Origin: Pholiota molesta
Taxonomy: Eukaryota; Basidiomycota; Agaricomycetes; Agaricales; Strophariaceae
NCBI GenBank assembly: GCA_014925825.1
Contig: JACGCK010000132.1
Coordinates: 1 to 64,000, forward strand
DNA: 64,000 bases
Direction of reading: 5' to 3'
Below are positions 11,198 through 20,839 of this stretch, in pieces. Positions within the stretch are counted from its first letter, which is position 1; each line of letters opens with the position of its first letter. The position numbers were made by a program, and so were the translations under genes. The notes beneath the pieces were generated by a model, which had not been told where the DNA came from, did not search any database, and was given only the letters and a program-made list of their open reading frames with translations.

Positions 11198-11527
11198 TCA
11201 AGACCTACAATCTCGAGATTGAGGAGTTCGCAGTGCTAAAACTTTATTAATATAGTATTTAAAAAGACAATATCTAGACATACTTTGTATAGCAGCTGTA
11301 GGGTTCTCAAGAGTTTGGGAAAGAGTTAGTGGATTTGTAGAAGTTGGAAGTTGGATATGAGATGGGCCAGCTTGATTTTCAGGCTGTTGATTATTTTGTG
11401 ATTGCTGAGATTGGTTCTGGGCATTTCGGCATGCATTTCGGTGTGCAGCCTTGGCCTGAGAAAGAGAAGGATCCCTGGGCATTCTAGCCAAACAGAAATA
11501 GGTGAAGGGAGGTCTTGTCCTGTTCAC
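11198..11527 (-). other. Gln/Asn-rich open segment between the two MITEs
   Basis: An open minus-strand stretch has a central Gln/Asn/Ser/Pro-rich region and an in-frame ATG near its middle. A second open stretch at 11007-11201 could follow after an intron and runs into MITE 1. It may be a remnant of a transposon or host gene split by the MITE. I recognise no domain. The rest of 10466-10754 and 11062-11619 shows nothing else. Confidence 0.2.
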
Positions 11528-11619
11528 CCAATACGATGGTAGGAAGGATTTGGCCCTATACTGTAAGTCTGACTCTTGCCAAATAGGTTACTACACTAGT
11601 TCCAAACTAATTCAGTATA

Positions 11620-12123
11620 CTGTACCGTTTCGACCAATTGTTCACGGCTTGTGACGTGTTACGCCAATAGTTCACAGAATGAATTGTTCACCAGTCGAGG
11701 GGATGCGTGATGCGCTGGAAAAATTGTTCACGGTAAAATTAGTTCACAAAGCCACATCTGCATTGGTGAGAATTTTTTTGTTGCGGATGAAGGCAAACTT
11801 CTTGTACCACTACTGCTGAGATTTGAGGACATTAATTTTTGACCAAGATGAGGATAATAACAACAACTTAATGTCGATTGATCTATTATTCCCCAATATT
11901 TATTTAAAAATCATTAAACAAAGAGAATAACAAAGCTCTTTGGTGGCAATAATGCGTAGAGTAGATTAAATTGTGTTTGGGACGTTTTTTGACATCTTGG
12001 CACCCATAAAATGTGCTTTAGAGCATTGTTCACTCATCTCCATGACACGTGATGAATTACATTTTTGTTCAGTTCACAACCATCTGTGATGCGTTATTTG
12101 AACAACCGGTCGAAACGGTACAG
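11620..12123. mobile_element. MITE 2, 504 bp, perfect 16-bp inverted ends, TA flanks
   Basis: The left end is CTGTACCGTTTCGACC at 11620-11635 and the right end is its exact reverse complement at 12108-12123. TA lies directly outside both (11618-11619 and 12124-12125). Near both ends the words TTGTTCAC and AGTTCAC recur many times (for example about 11640, 11674, 11690, 11724, 11740, 12026 and 12071), like subterminal binding motifs. There is no coding capacity. The first six bases match MITE 1, so one transposase family may serve both. Confidence 0.85.
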
Positions 12124-12125
12124 TA

Positions 12126-12950
12126 TTGTATACTAGTTCTGTTCAAAATTGACTACAAAAGAAATCTATCTAACCCAAAATCCAAGTGGTTGTCCCAAGC
12201 ACACTAGCCCTAATGATGTGCAGTGTCTTCCTCAACTGGTGGGCAACTTAACTTTTAAGATTGCGGCCTGGTCAAGGGTACAAAAAACAAGCTAAATGTG
12301 AAAGGTATGTAAGAAGAGAAAAAGCCAGATGGTTTGAGACAGGTTTTCAAAGCTAAGTTTTGCATTAGAGATTGATCAGACAAAATCTCAAAATTTTCAA
12401 AACACCTCAAGACTCCTGATTGCTGCAGATGAAGGCAGTGATTTGATCAGATTCAATGTAAAGTCAAGCTAATTATTCGCTACAAATTATAGCATTGAGT
12501 AGGAAAAAAAACAAAACAAATTATTTACACAATACTGACAGTTTGTAAGGCTTCCAGAATTTTGTTTGAGGCAGGAGAACACAGTTTGAAGTTGGTTTGA
12601 ACCAAGATTGCGAGAGGCTGCAAAATCAGAGGCAGGAGGCTCATTTTGGAAGGTGGGAAAAAGTGCATGTGACACCGGTCAAAACAGCCGTGTCCGGATT
12701 TGACGATCCCCGCAGCACAGCCCACACAGCCATGGGATTATTCTCACGGGGTGACAAAAGCATTTGAAGCAAATAGAAACAATCTCAGTGGGTCACGTGG
12801 TTTAAGGAAATTTGGGGTCGCTATTCAAAGGGGAGCAAGCTCCCCAATAATTAGACAAGGGCGGGATTAGAAACGGGCTTAATACGCGCAAACAACAACG
12901 CGTGCACTTCGCGACGCGTCTTGTCCTTCCTGAGAACGCCACGTAAAAAA
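12126..12950. other. Gene-free spacer
   Basis: This is AT-rich sequence with only short chance open frames. I see no repeat, RNA gene or recognisable coding exon. It ends at the conserved run of A residues just before the MYND copy. Confidence 0.5.
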
Positions 12951-12952
12951 AA

Positions 12953-13661
12953 ATGCCCGCCCTCTCCTGCTCTGTATGTGACAAGTCGCAATCCGAGGAC
13001 GCTACCATCCTCCAGTGCTCCCGCTGCCAAGACCGATTTTATTGCGGTAAGCCAGCCCAGGCGTCTATCTTCGGCGTCTGTCTGATGCGTTCGCTTAGGG
13101 AGGGAGTGCCAACTCGCCGATTGGAGAAAGCACAGGCGCTTCTGCGGGATACCGCGCAAGTGGTACGACAAGTACCGCCGCTGCCGCGACGACAACGTCC
13201 ACGAGGGCGACTTGGAGCTAATCACCTGGCCTGCCGACTTCGAGGGCCACGCCACCGGCACTGCGCGGTTGAAGACGCGGACGCGCTGCGCGCGAAATTC
13301 GAGGGTGAGTTCGGCGCGGATCAGGAAAAGCTGTTGCTGTATTTTCCGCGCGCGTTTCGGTGGACGTGCTGTGGGACGCATGCCGGGATGGACTGGGGGT
13401 GCGACCATCATGGTTCGGGGTTCAAGCCGTGTACTTGCGATTTTTGCCAGTGCGTATTTGTTCCTCTTCGTGTTCTTGGGCTGATTTAGGATTCGCATTT
13501 GAAGTATGGGAAGACCTCTACCGGAGAGCATCTATTACGAGCGCACGGCCTCTAGGTATGGCCTACATAACCTTCGACGTGGACCTGATCTGCGATCCTT
13601 CCATCGTGCTATTGCGCTTGTGACGGAAGTCAATCGTACGATGATGAAGATGCAAATGTAA
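12953..13661 (+). pseudogene. MYND zinc-finger gene, best-preserved copy, one frameshift
   Basis: Three exons can be read: 12953 to about 13046, about 13100 to 13449, and about 13517 to 13661. The first two join to a full MYND finger: CSVCDKSQSEDATILQCSRC, then DRFYC, then RECQLADWRKHRRFC after the intron. After the finger the frame reads KWYDKYRRCRDD and ITWPADFEGHATG. One net frameshift at about 13240-13275 is then needed to continue into VEDADALRAKFE, a Cys/His-rich part with GMDWGCDHHG and CTCDFC, and a closing MGRPLPESIYYERTASRYG segment. The full length would be about 215 residues, typical of uncharacterised mushroom MYND proteins that I recall. Apart from the shift all parts are present, so a sequencing error is possible. 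Confidence 0.75.
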
Positions 13662-13989
13662 TCTTGGCCTGTTCGCTACTTACAGAGTTCGCTCCCGTCT
13701 TAATAATTGTAATTTCTTCTGATTTGACCAACCTTAAACCAATAGCTTATTTTGTTAGTTCGTTTGTTATAAATCTGAGCCCATCACACATCGTTCCCTA
13801 TTTGAACTATATTACTTCTTGTGCCAGACTGCCAGTAGTTCGACACCAACTCGAACACCACGGCCAATTTCACATAGCTACGCAGAACGTCCTGCAATCT
13901 TTAGCTCGGAATATGATCTTCCAATCTGTTGCAAAAAGAGAACACATGAAATATCAGCGCACATCGAGTATTTTTACTGAGAATATGTT

Positions 13990-14185
13990 GGTCGACAGCA
14001 GCGCATAGTGGAACAATTTGCGTGATGTCAACAGCTTACCATCGAAGTGTTCGCGTACTGATGGTAATTTTATGCTTACGTGAAAGGTTCTGTTTGATAC
14101 CTGCAGACCGAAGCCAAGCTGAAGTCCTTGCGCGTGGGCGCTTGCACACTCATATAAGCGCCCGACGGAAATGAGTGATGTGTTC
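13990..14185. repeat. Tail shared with 28897-29110
   Basis: Blocks such as GTCGACAGCAGCGCATAGTG, ACCATCGAAGTG, GAAGTCC and a final ATATAAGCGCCCG recur in the same order downstream of the second MYND copy. This shows that the duplication extends past the gene. The TATA-like ATATAAGCGCCC at 14151-14163 is kept in both copies. Between 13662 and 13990 I see nothing. Confidence 0.7.
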
Positions 14186-14307
14186 CGCGCGAACTAGTAT
14201 CCGATAATAACGTATGGAAGCCCTGATCCATACACATGTTCCCGTCCATTCTTCGTCCTATGCAATGCACTTGCCCTCGGCATTCCTCGCGCACACCAAC
14301 ACCATCC

Positions 14308-15812
14308 TCATACAGCGTTCTCCGATGCTGCCGCCGCGCTATACGCGACGGAAAACATCCCCCCGTACAGAAGCCTCCGCCCCTGGTCTTCCCACGGCGC
14401 CGCCACCTCGCTCCCGTACACCCGCCGTCGTGGGCCCGCGCTCAGGCGCGGGAACGCCGCGCGCAGCACCGCCAGCCCGGTGTGCCGGAACGTCTCCGAG
14501 TCCCGCGCCACGTCGTCCCCCGGGCCCCGGGACGACAGCTTGAGCCCGAGCCGCAGGGCGCGCGTCGTGACCGCGGATGGGGGGTACTGTACCAGGACGG
14601 CATCCAGGGACGCGCAGTCGATCTGGGCGCGGATGTCGCTGGGGCGGTGGGTGTGCGATACGGCGGTTGGGTGGGTGCCGATGCGGATTTCGAGGCGAAA
14701 GAGGGGCGGGAGGTGCGGGCCGAGGAGATGCAGGATCTGCGGCGCGTTTTTCGGTGATCGCGGGCGTGGTGATGCTGCTGTGGTAGTAGTGCATGAGGAG
14801 GAGATTGATGGTTAGGTATTTCAGGTTGGCGAGATTCGTGTAGTCCACGCGAAAGCGCGGCTCGAGGTGATCTGCGCGGTGGTCATGATTGAGCGAAGGA
14901 TCTCCGTTTTCGGAGAGAGAAGCGCGGACGTACTGTTGTCAAAATTGAGCGTGAGGTGTTCCAAAACGTTCCAAGGCCGCTCGAAGATACATGACGCCGC
15001 CATTAAGCTGTTCTCGTCCTCGAAGGTGACCGTCAGAGCTTTCAACATGGGCAGAACCTCTGGATCCACGGGATCGAAAAAGTGCGGAGAATCTATGGCC
15101 AAGCTCTCGAGGTGGTTCCATGGTTCCACCGCCCGAAAATCTGAAATATGTTGGGGAGTCAACTGAAAAAACGTAAGATAAGTGGAGAGGCGTTTAACAT
15201 GTCGTCGTTTCGCCAGCGTCGGAGGAACGTCGCTCAGCCATTTCAGATCCAATGTCGCGACACACGAACCCAACACCCTCTCGACGGCGGAGACGAAATC
15301 AGGACTCATCGCGTCCCAACTGAGGACGTGCCCGCCCGTATATCCCCACAATTCCAGCGTACACCACTCCCCGCGTTTGGATAGCTGTTACCTCCGCGGA
15401 ATACGGTGTTCATGATCGTCGTGAACGTCCCGTCCTCGACGGCACGGTGTGGAGTGACGTCGCCCCGCGCGTCCCGCTCGCCCAGGATCAACACCAGCTT
15501 CCGGACGTGGCGCGCAAGCCCCATGCTGGCCACCCACACATCCGATTGCAGCAGATCGCGGGATGCATGGATATAAGGAAGGGGCGGTGGTCTGACGTCT
15601 CCCCGGCGAAATGACACGGTCGAAAAGCGGTGGGAATTTATGCGCTGGCGGAAGACGTGTGCGACGCGGCCGAGGGAAGAGAGGATTTGCGGATCGACCA
15701 TCATCTTTAGGGATTGAGTGTCGGCCCGAGTAGAGTATTGGGCATGGAAGGCCTCATCTATGATTTGCTCGATAAGCTCTAGAGGGAGTTCACTTGGGTT
15801 TGAGATGGACAT
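14308..15812 (-). pseudogene. F-box-like protein gene with three frame breaks
   Basis: The frame opens at the ATG at 15810-15812 with an F-box-like start (LPLELIEQIIDEAF). It runs as a leucine-rich, beta-strand-poor fungal F-box protein. It must change frame near 15365, near 14855 and near 14740 to reach the stop at about 14308. Each junction keeps sensible protein on both sides (GTLELWGYTGG-type text, then DYTNLANLKYLTINLL, then PQILHLLGPHLPPLFRLEIR). The first break could be a very short intron (GTAACA...GGGAG, about 26 bases), but this is below normal length. The last two are single-base shifts. It was probably about 490 residues long. F-box proteins recruit targets to SCF ubiquitin ligases. 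It is most likely a recent pseudogene, or else a region of sequence errors. Confidence 0.7.
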
Positions 15813-16199
15813 CGTTCGCAAGTGTGAAAATGAAGATGGAAGCAGATGGATAGACAGGTGCTGCAGCCTGCGGCAAGCGAGAAATGGATAAGATAAGTTT
15901 GCCACGCTCAGGCATTTTGTCGAGCTAAGTCATGGGCTGATAGCGCGGGCGAGTCTTGACATAAACTACGCATAAGGCTGGCTATAAAAGGGGAAATAGG
16001 GAGGTGAGAACCAAGTAGCGCACAGACGAGATGCTGCATCGAACTTGCGTGTTGGCGACTGTAACAATTAGGGGTGTTCGGAATCCTCCGGACCGGACGA
16101 GTGTGCTAGCGTGCGAACAGCTCTTGGAACTGTCGCTCGAGCCACACCCACGAAAGCAACTTCCACTTCCACCACCACGGGCTTCACCACCATAGACTA

Positions 16200-17880
16200 C
16201 CTTGACTCTCATAGACTCCCTTCCTGATTGCGCCCACAGCCTATCCTCACCAACATGGTGTCACCCGCCCGGCAAGACTCGTGCTGTCTTCTACGCACGC
16301 CTATCAAGCACTACAATGCCTCGGCGCCCCCAAGCTCCTTCAGTATCTACCGCACGCTGGCCATTGCTATCGGCGCCCCGTCCTCACCATCGAATAGACC
16401 ACGTCAACACCCAACCGCCTGCCGACAGGATCTGTTCAATCCCACCTCGTCCGACTCGTTCAAGATCATCGCCCTCCTAGGGCCGGTTAGCGCAGTGGGC
16501 AGGATGAATATGTGGACGAGCATGGTGGATGAGGCGGCGCGGCGGCGTATGGACCCGATGATGGATCGGTGCTGCAGCGCCCTCTGTTGACGCCTTGCTT
16601 GCCCGTGCGTGCGTCCCCCGACCCCTCTCTCCCATGTTGACCAACCCATATTCCATCCCAGCCAACACGGCCCACCACCCGCGGCTGCCTCACCGCAACA
16701 GGACGCCCCGCTGTGCCAGTATGCCGCGCGTGATCTGAGGATCTGCGCGCGCCTCTCACGCACTGCGGCGCCCTCGTCCTACACCTCCCTAGAGCGCGCT
16801 CGCTGTCCACCGCCATCTGTGCACCGGCTACGTCGCGCACGGCAGACTATCAACGAGCCATCGATGCCCAGCAGCCCGTCGACGGCTTGTTTGACCGCAC
16901 CTCGCGTCCTGAGGTCTGTGCAGCCATGCTGCGCATATTGTCGATATTGTCGTCGTTCAAGATGGAGGCATACCTGGATGTAGGCGGGCGATCGCGTGGC
17001 CATGGCCAGGGTGCATTCGAGGATGGTGCAGGCTGGATGGGGCGGCGAGTGGTTTTCGGATGTAAGTGTATGTATTTTTTTTCGGGTAATGAATTCTGTA
17101 TTGATGTTCGCCCGTAGCTCGGAGACGGTGTTGCGTCGTGCACCGCTCCTCATCTACTCCCGCCTCGCCTCCTTCATCCAGCATTGCAACGCCTTCGGCG
17201 CCCCCTCGGTCCTTCAGTATCTCATATGCGCCGTTCATTGCTGTGGGTACACCAGCCCCATCACGCAGACTAGACTACGCACACACCCAGCCGCGCATTC
17301 GACATCGCGCTCAGCCGCACCCAGCGCGACTTAGCCCATATCGTGTCCTTGGGCCTCATTTTATGCGTGATGTCGTCGCCCAAAAACCAAGGAGTGCCTG
17401 GGGATAAGGCTGGGAGTCTCGATTACTAGGGTGCTTTCGAGGGTGGAGCGGTCGCAGCGGTGGTGTTTTGCGAGGCGGGTGATCGCAGTCCTTGGATCCA
17501 TGGCGTCATCTCGTGCCCGATGTCTTTCCATGGATATAGCCGTGGCTAGGGTGTATGCACCGCAACGCGACGATTCCCACTGCATCATCACCAGCGCGCA
17601 CCTTTGCTTCTCCATCACGCACTGTGACACCTGCTGCACGCATTCTGGGTTCTGCGGTGTCTGCTGTGCACTGTGCACTACCGTCTGCACGTCGACCGTG
17701 TCGCACGCCCCGGACGGCGTCAATGCCCTGCCATCCGTTGACATCGCCAGCCCGACCTGTTCGAGATCGCGTCCTGAGGTCCATGGGGCCATATTGCACT
17801 TGACGTCGTCGTTCAGAGGCGGAGGATGGCTTGGAGATGGGTGGAGGACTGGATGAGGTGACGCGAGCGGTTTTCATAGC
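16200..17880. repeat. Degenerate GC-rich repeat cluster, left
   Basis: Diverged copies of a unit of roughly 400-450 bases follow one another. Shared words include CCAGCCAACAYGGCC (16657), CCTCACCGCAACA (16688, and CACCGCAACGCGACG at 17556), GCGTCCTGAGGTC (16905 and 17769) and a TCGTCGTTCA block. The same words occur in the cluster at 20840-22640. Many short open frames exist in all frames, as expected from high GC, but none has protein character. I see no terminal structure that would identify a transposon. Sequence 15820-16200 and 17880-18160 holds nothing that I recognise. Confidence 0.6.
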
Positions 17881-18166
17881 TGAGGTGAGGGTGGTGAGGA
17901 AGAGGTGTCTGGTGCAGAGTGCGGATGGGACGGGACGATATCCCTACGCGTGGCTCTCTCCATCGCGCCCATTGTCCCTCCGCATTCCCCGCGTTCTATT
18001 CTATCCTTTTTATTTAGTTCTCTTTGTCTTTTCTTAAAAATTAAGAAAATCGGTTCCCCATGTTCAAAACGACTACGAGGCAAATAAGAAAATTGTTCGA
18101 TTATACGGAATACTGGTAAGTTGAGAGCAGATACATGCAAACGAGCTACTAAAGATCCCACAGGCT

Positions 18167-19633
18167 CTAGAACTTCCATATCGGCGCCTCCGGCTCCTCA
18201 AAAGACGCATCGTCCACTTTGGTAACGAACTTGAAGACGATATTCGATGACCCTCCACCCCATTGTTGAAGGCGCGCCCGCGTGAGGTTCTCGATCTCGC
18301 TCAACCGCAAAGTCGTCGCGGACTCCATGTCGATCAGGGTGATCATGCGCAGGGGGCATCTCGGGTCGTTGATCGCCCACAGGCTGTTCTCGCCGAAGAA
18401 GGCGTGGCGTACGAAGCCATCTAAGAGCGTCCCGGTCTCAGCGTGGCTGCACCGCATGGTTTTGGGCAAGGTGAGCTGGACGTGCGTCAGATGCGGTGTA
18501 CGGGCCCAGATCAGCGCAGCGGCGGGCATCTGCGGTGCGCCCTTGGCGAGCGCGTCGTAGCCCTTGATGGTGAGCATTGTGAGGGAGGGTGTGGACTGGA
18601 GGATGGTGTGAATATCGGGAATATGCTCGTGGTCCATTTGTAAACATGAAAATGCCAGGGTGCGCAGGGCGGGTAGACGAAGGCCACCAAGGAGCAAACC
18701 TGGTCGGAAATTGGGGTTGTCCCCCCCTGGCATCCCGACAAACAATGTAGAGAGGTAGGGAAGGATGTGTTCGGTGGGTACAAGGTGTTCGGTGGGTACG
18801 AGATGGTCATCAATGTCGATGATTTCATTGAAATATATGAATGCCCACTGTAAATCGGGAACTGCGCGAATAAGGGGAAACCAGAAAGAAAGATTGATGC
18901 CAACGTTGTTCAATGACAGATGGGTTAATGATGACCAGTGGGTTGGGATAATATTGATTGTAGGTGACAGGTCATTTTTATCGATGGATAGGCGACGGAG
19001 CACTGAGGGAGGATGATTTGGGAGCCGGTCGATAAGAGTTTGTGCACGATAAAAAGCATCCTCAATAACAATACCATTGTTATACGCCCATTGGTTGGTA
19101 GTTGCCATGGTATGTAGATTTGGACATATAAACTGATAACCGTCTTCGAGTTTTTTTTCCACTATTTCCCAGATCATTTCTGGGAGTTGGAGGTACTGTG
19201 CCGACGACATGTACTTTAGAAGAAAAGTCAACCCATCTCCTGCCAGAAGGCGGGCCGGATCGATAACTTCAGCATCATCGGTATTCCACAGATCAAAGTA
19301 TAGAAACGGCGCAATTGAGCCCTGATTCTTCTTCCACCACATAATGTGTTCGATTTCGCTCTGGAGGAATGTCCATCCTCCCAGTTCTTCAGGTATTCGC
19401 TGTACTGTGAGATGATAGGACAGATGAGACCACAGGGTAGGACAGGCGAGTGCGATCATTCGCCAGGAAGAGCAAATATGACATAGAAGCATTGGTGCGA
19501 CCGTCATGTCTGACGTTTGAATCTCAAGAGGACGTCGCGGAAGACAATGTGTGAAAATTTCGAGGAAAACGTCATGTGGAAGGTTTGCTACTGGGCTCGT
19601 TGTCGAATGCTCGGATTTTGATGGATGCATCAT
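18167..19633 (-). CDS. F-box-like protein
   Basis: This is one uninterrupted frame of 488 residues starting at a double ATG. Residues about 17-32 form an F-box-like motif (NLPHDVFLEIFTHCLP), the SKP1-binding part of SCF ubiquitin ligases. It is followed by the usual fungal segment with CHICSSWRMIALACPTLW (residues about 51-68). The rest is a long leucine-rich region that would select substrates, with no transmembrane or catalytic motif. An internal duplication gives two copies of LVPTEH (about 18765-18800). It is paralogous to the gene at 22790-24205: the block with CHxCSSWR, the WWKKN(Q/H)GSIAPF motif and the closing part correspond. Target unknown. Confidence 0.85.
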   Translation of the reverse strand: MMHPSKSEHSTTSPVANLPHDVFLEIFTHCLPRRPLEIQTSDMTVAPMLLCHICSSWRMIALACPTLWSHLSYHLTVQRIPEELGGWTFLQSEIEHIMWWKKNQGSIAPFLYFDLWNTDDAEVIDPARLLAGDGLTFLLKYMSSAQYLQLPEMIWEIVEKKLEDGYQFICPNLHTMATTNQWAYNNGIVIEDAFYRAQTLIDRLPNHPPSVLRRLSIDKNDLSPTINIIPTHWSSLTHLSLNNVGINLSFWFPLIRAVPDLQWAFIYFNEIIDIDDHLVPTEHLVPTEHILPYLSTLFVGMPGGDNPNFRPGLLLGGLRLPALRTLAFSCLQMDHEHIPDIHTILQSTPSLTMLTIKGYDALAKGAPQMPAAALIWARTPHLTHVQLTLPKTMRCSHAETGTLLDGFVRHAFFGENSLWAINDPRCPLRMITLIDMESATTLRLSEIENLTRARLQQWGGGSSNIVFKFVTKVDDASFEEPEAPIWKF

Positions 19634-19804
19634 AAATGCTGGGTAGTAGATATACCAATGGTCGAGAGAAGTTTGCGATGGAAGGACGTGCCACTAGTTT
19701 CGAGCAATGTGGTAATGCAATCGGATGAGTTGGAATCGAGTTTGAAGCGCTGAAGCCATCACACATCACACCCACGATCATGTTCATCGATCATCCCCTA
19801 AGTC

Positions 19805-20340
19805 AGTTGCACGAATCAATACAGAAAGTAGATACGGAACACGGTTGAATGTAGCCGATGGTACGAGCTCTAAGCTTCCTCGCGTGGAACTGATGGGCAT
19901 TGGGGCATTGGGAACAAAGCGTGGAAGCGGGCTGGCTTTTAACAAATCATGAAAGGCTTGGAAGAGGACAATGGGGCCGGGATCGCACCAGCGTTTTTAA
20001 TAACAGTATCAACTCTACCATGCTTTGTACCAATCTCTTTTGCAATCACATCATTCCCCTCCTTGTCCCCCGCAACATATTTCACAATCTCCACCCGGCC
20101 AGGATACTGCGTTGCGACCTGGATAAGTTGAGAAGCCCCGTTTTTTTAATCGCGCGCCATTGGCGTAGATAATGACAGTGGGATCCTTGGTTGAAATGAT
20201 GTCGACAAGGGCTAAACCCAAGAAAAGAAGCGCGTCAGTATGCAGGAAATAGTGAACGGAGGTGTATTACCGAGGCCCCTCGTCGCTCCAGCTACTAAAT
20301 AGATATTTGACGATGTTTCAGACTAGGAATAACTTGGAAG
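19805..20340 (-). pseudogene. Short-chain dehydrogenase (SDR) pseudogene fragment
   Basis: Reading on the minus strand, NIYLVAGATRGLG (about 20310-20270, the Rossmann glycine motif TGxxxGxG type) ends at an intron of about 55 bases (GTAATA...TTTAG). It then continues as ALVDIISTKDPTVIIYA, shifts frame, and continues as YPGRVEIVKYVAGD, KEIGTKHGRVDTVI and a NAG motif written KNAG (about 19985). It ends in a GPIVLFQAFHDLLKAS segment. The catalytic Ser-Tyr-Lys part is absent. One frameshift near 20140 and the missing C-terminal half make it non-functional. The family normally comprises NAD(P)-dependent oxidoreductases of about 250 residues. Confidence 0.75.
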
Positions 20341-20481
20341 TTGGCAAGAACATGTATTTTTGTACTAATTTACTACTAAATAATCCTATCCTAACCAAAA
20401 ACCCTCGCTCTCCCAGTCTCCCTCCTTAATCTTAATGCGATGGAAAGTGTCAGGGGCCGACAAAATTCTATGCGTATCTCA

Positions 20482-20720
20482 TATCTCACAGGTATCTCCA
20501 CTCAGGCGTCTCCGGTACAGGAAGGCATTGTCGAGAGAGGGCGGTGAGTCAACATTAGCTCGAAACTCACAGCAGCAATAGTTCCCCCATCATTCATGGT
20601 CCACGTCATGCCGCTCTGAGTCTCCCGCTCATGCACCGCATAATGTATAGGGCCTCCAAATTCTCTAGGATGCGCTTCGATCCCCCGGAATCCAGTATGA
20701 GTAGGTTTAAAAAGAATCAC
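20482..20720 (-). other. Protein-like fragment, unrecognised
   Basis: The minus strand reads a well-composed stretch with FRGIEAHPREFGGPIHYAV and GMTWTMNDGG, ends at a possible donor (GTGAGTTT), and is followed by TPEWRYL and a stop (about 20490). This looks like the last one or two exons of a gene whose front is missing. I do not know the family. It could be a remnant only. Confidence 0.3.
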
Positions 20721-20839
20721 ATCGAGAAATGAAAGAGAAATGAAAGAGATTGTCGTGTGTTTGTTTCGTGTGGTACATACAGTGGCGCGTTACAGTTTCT
20801 GTCAAAGTTAGTCACGCAAGGACTTCACGCGCACATTCA

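Noticed and set aside
14236..14757. Long plus-strand open frames rich in Pro, Arg and Gly
   Set aside because: They are mirror readings of the GC-rich F-box pseudogene; composition is typical of antisense frames.
16481..16560. tRNA-like A box (TAGCGCAGTGGGCAGG)
   Set aside because: No B box (GGTTCGANTCC type) follows at the right distance and no cloverleaf can be folded.
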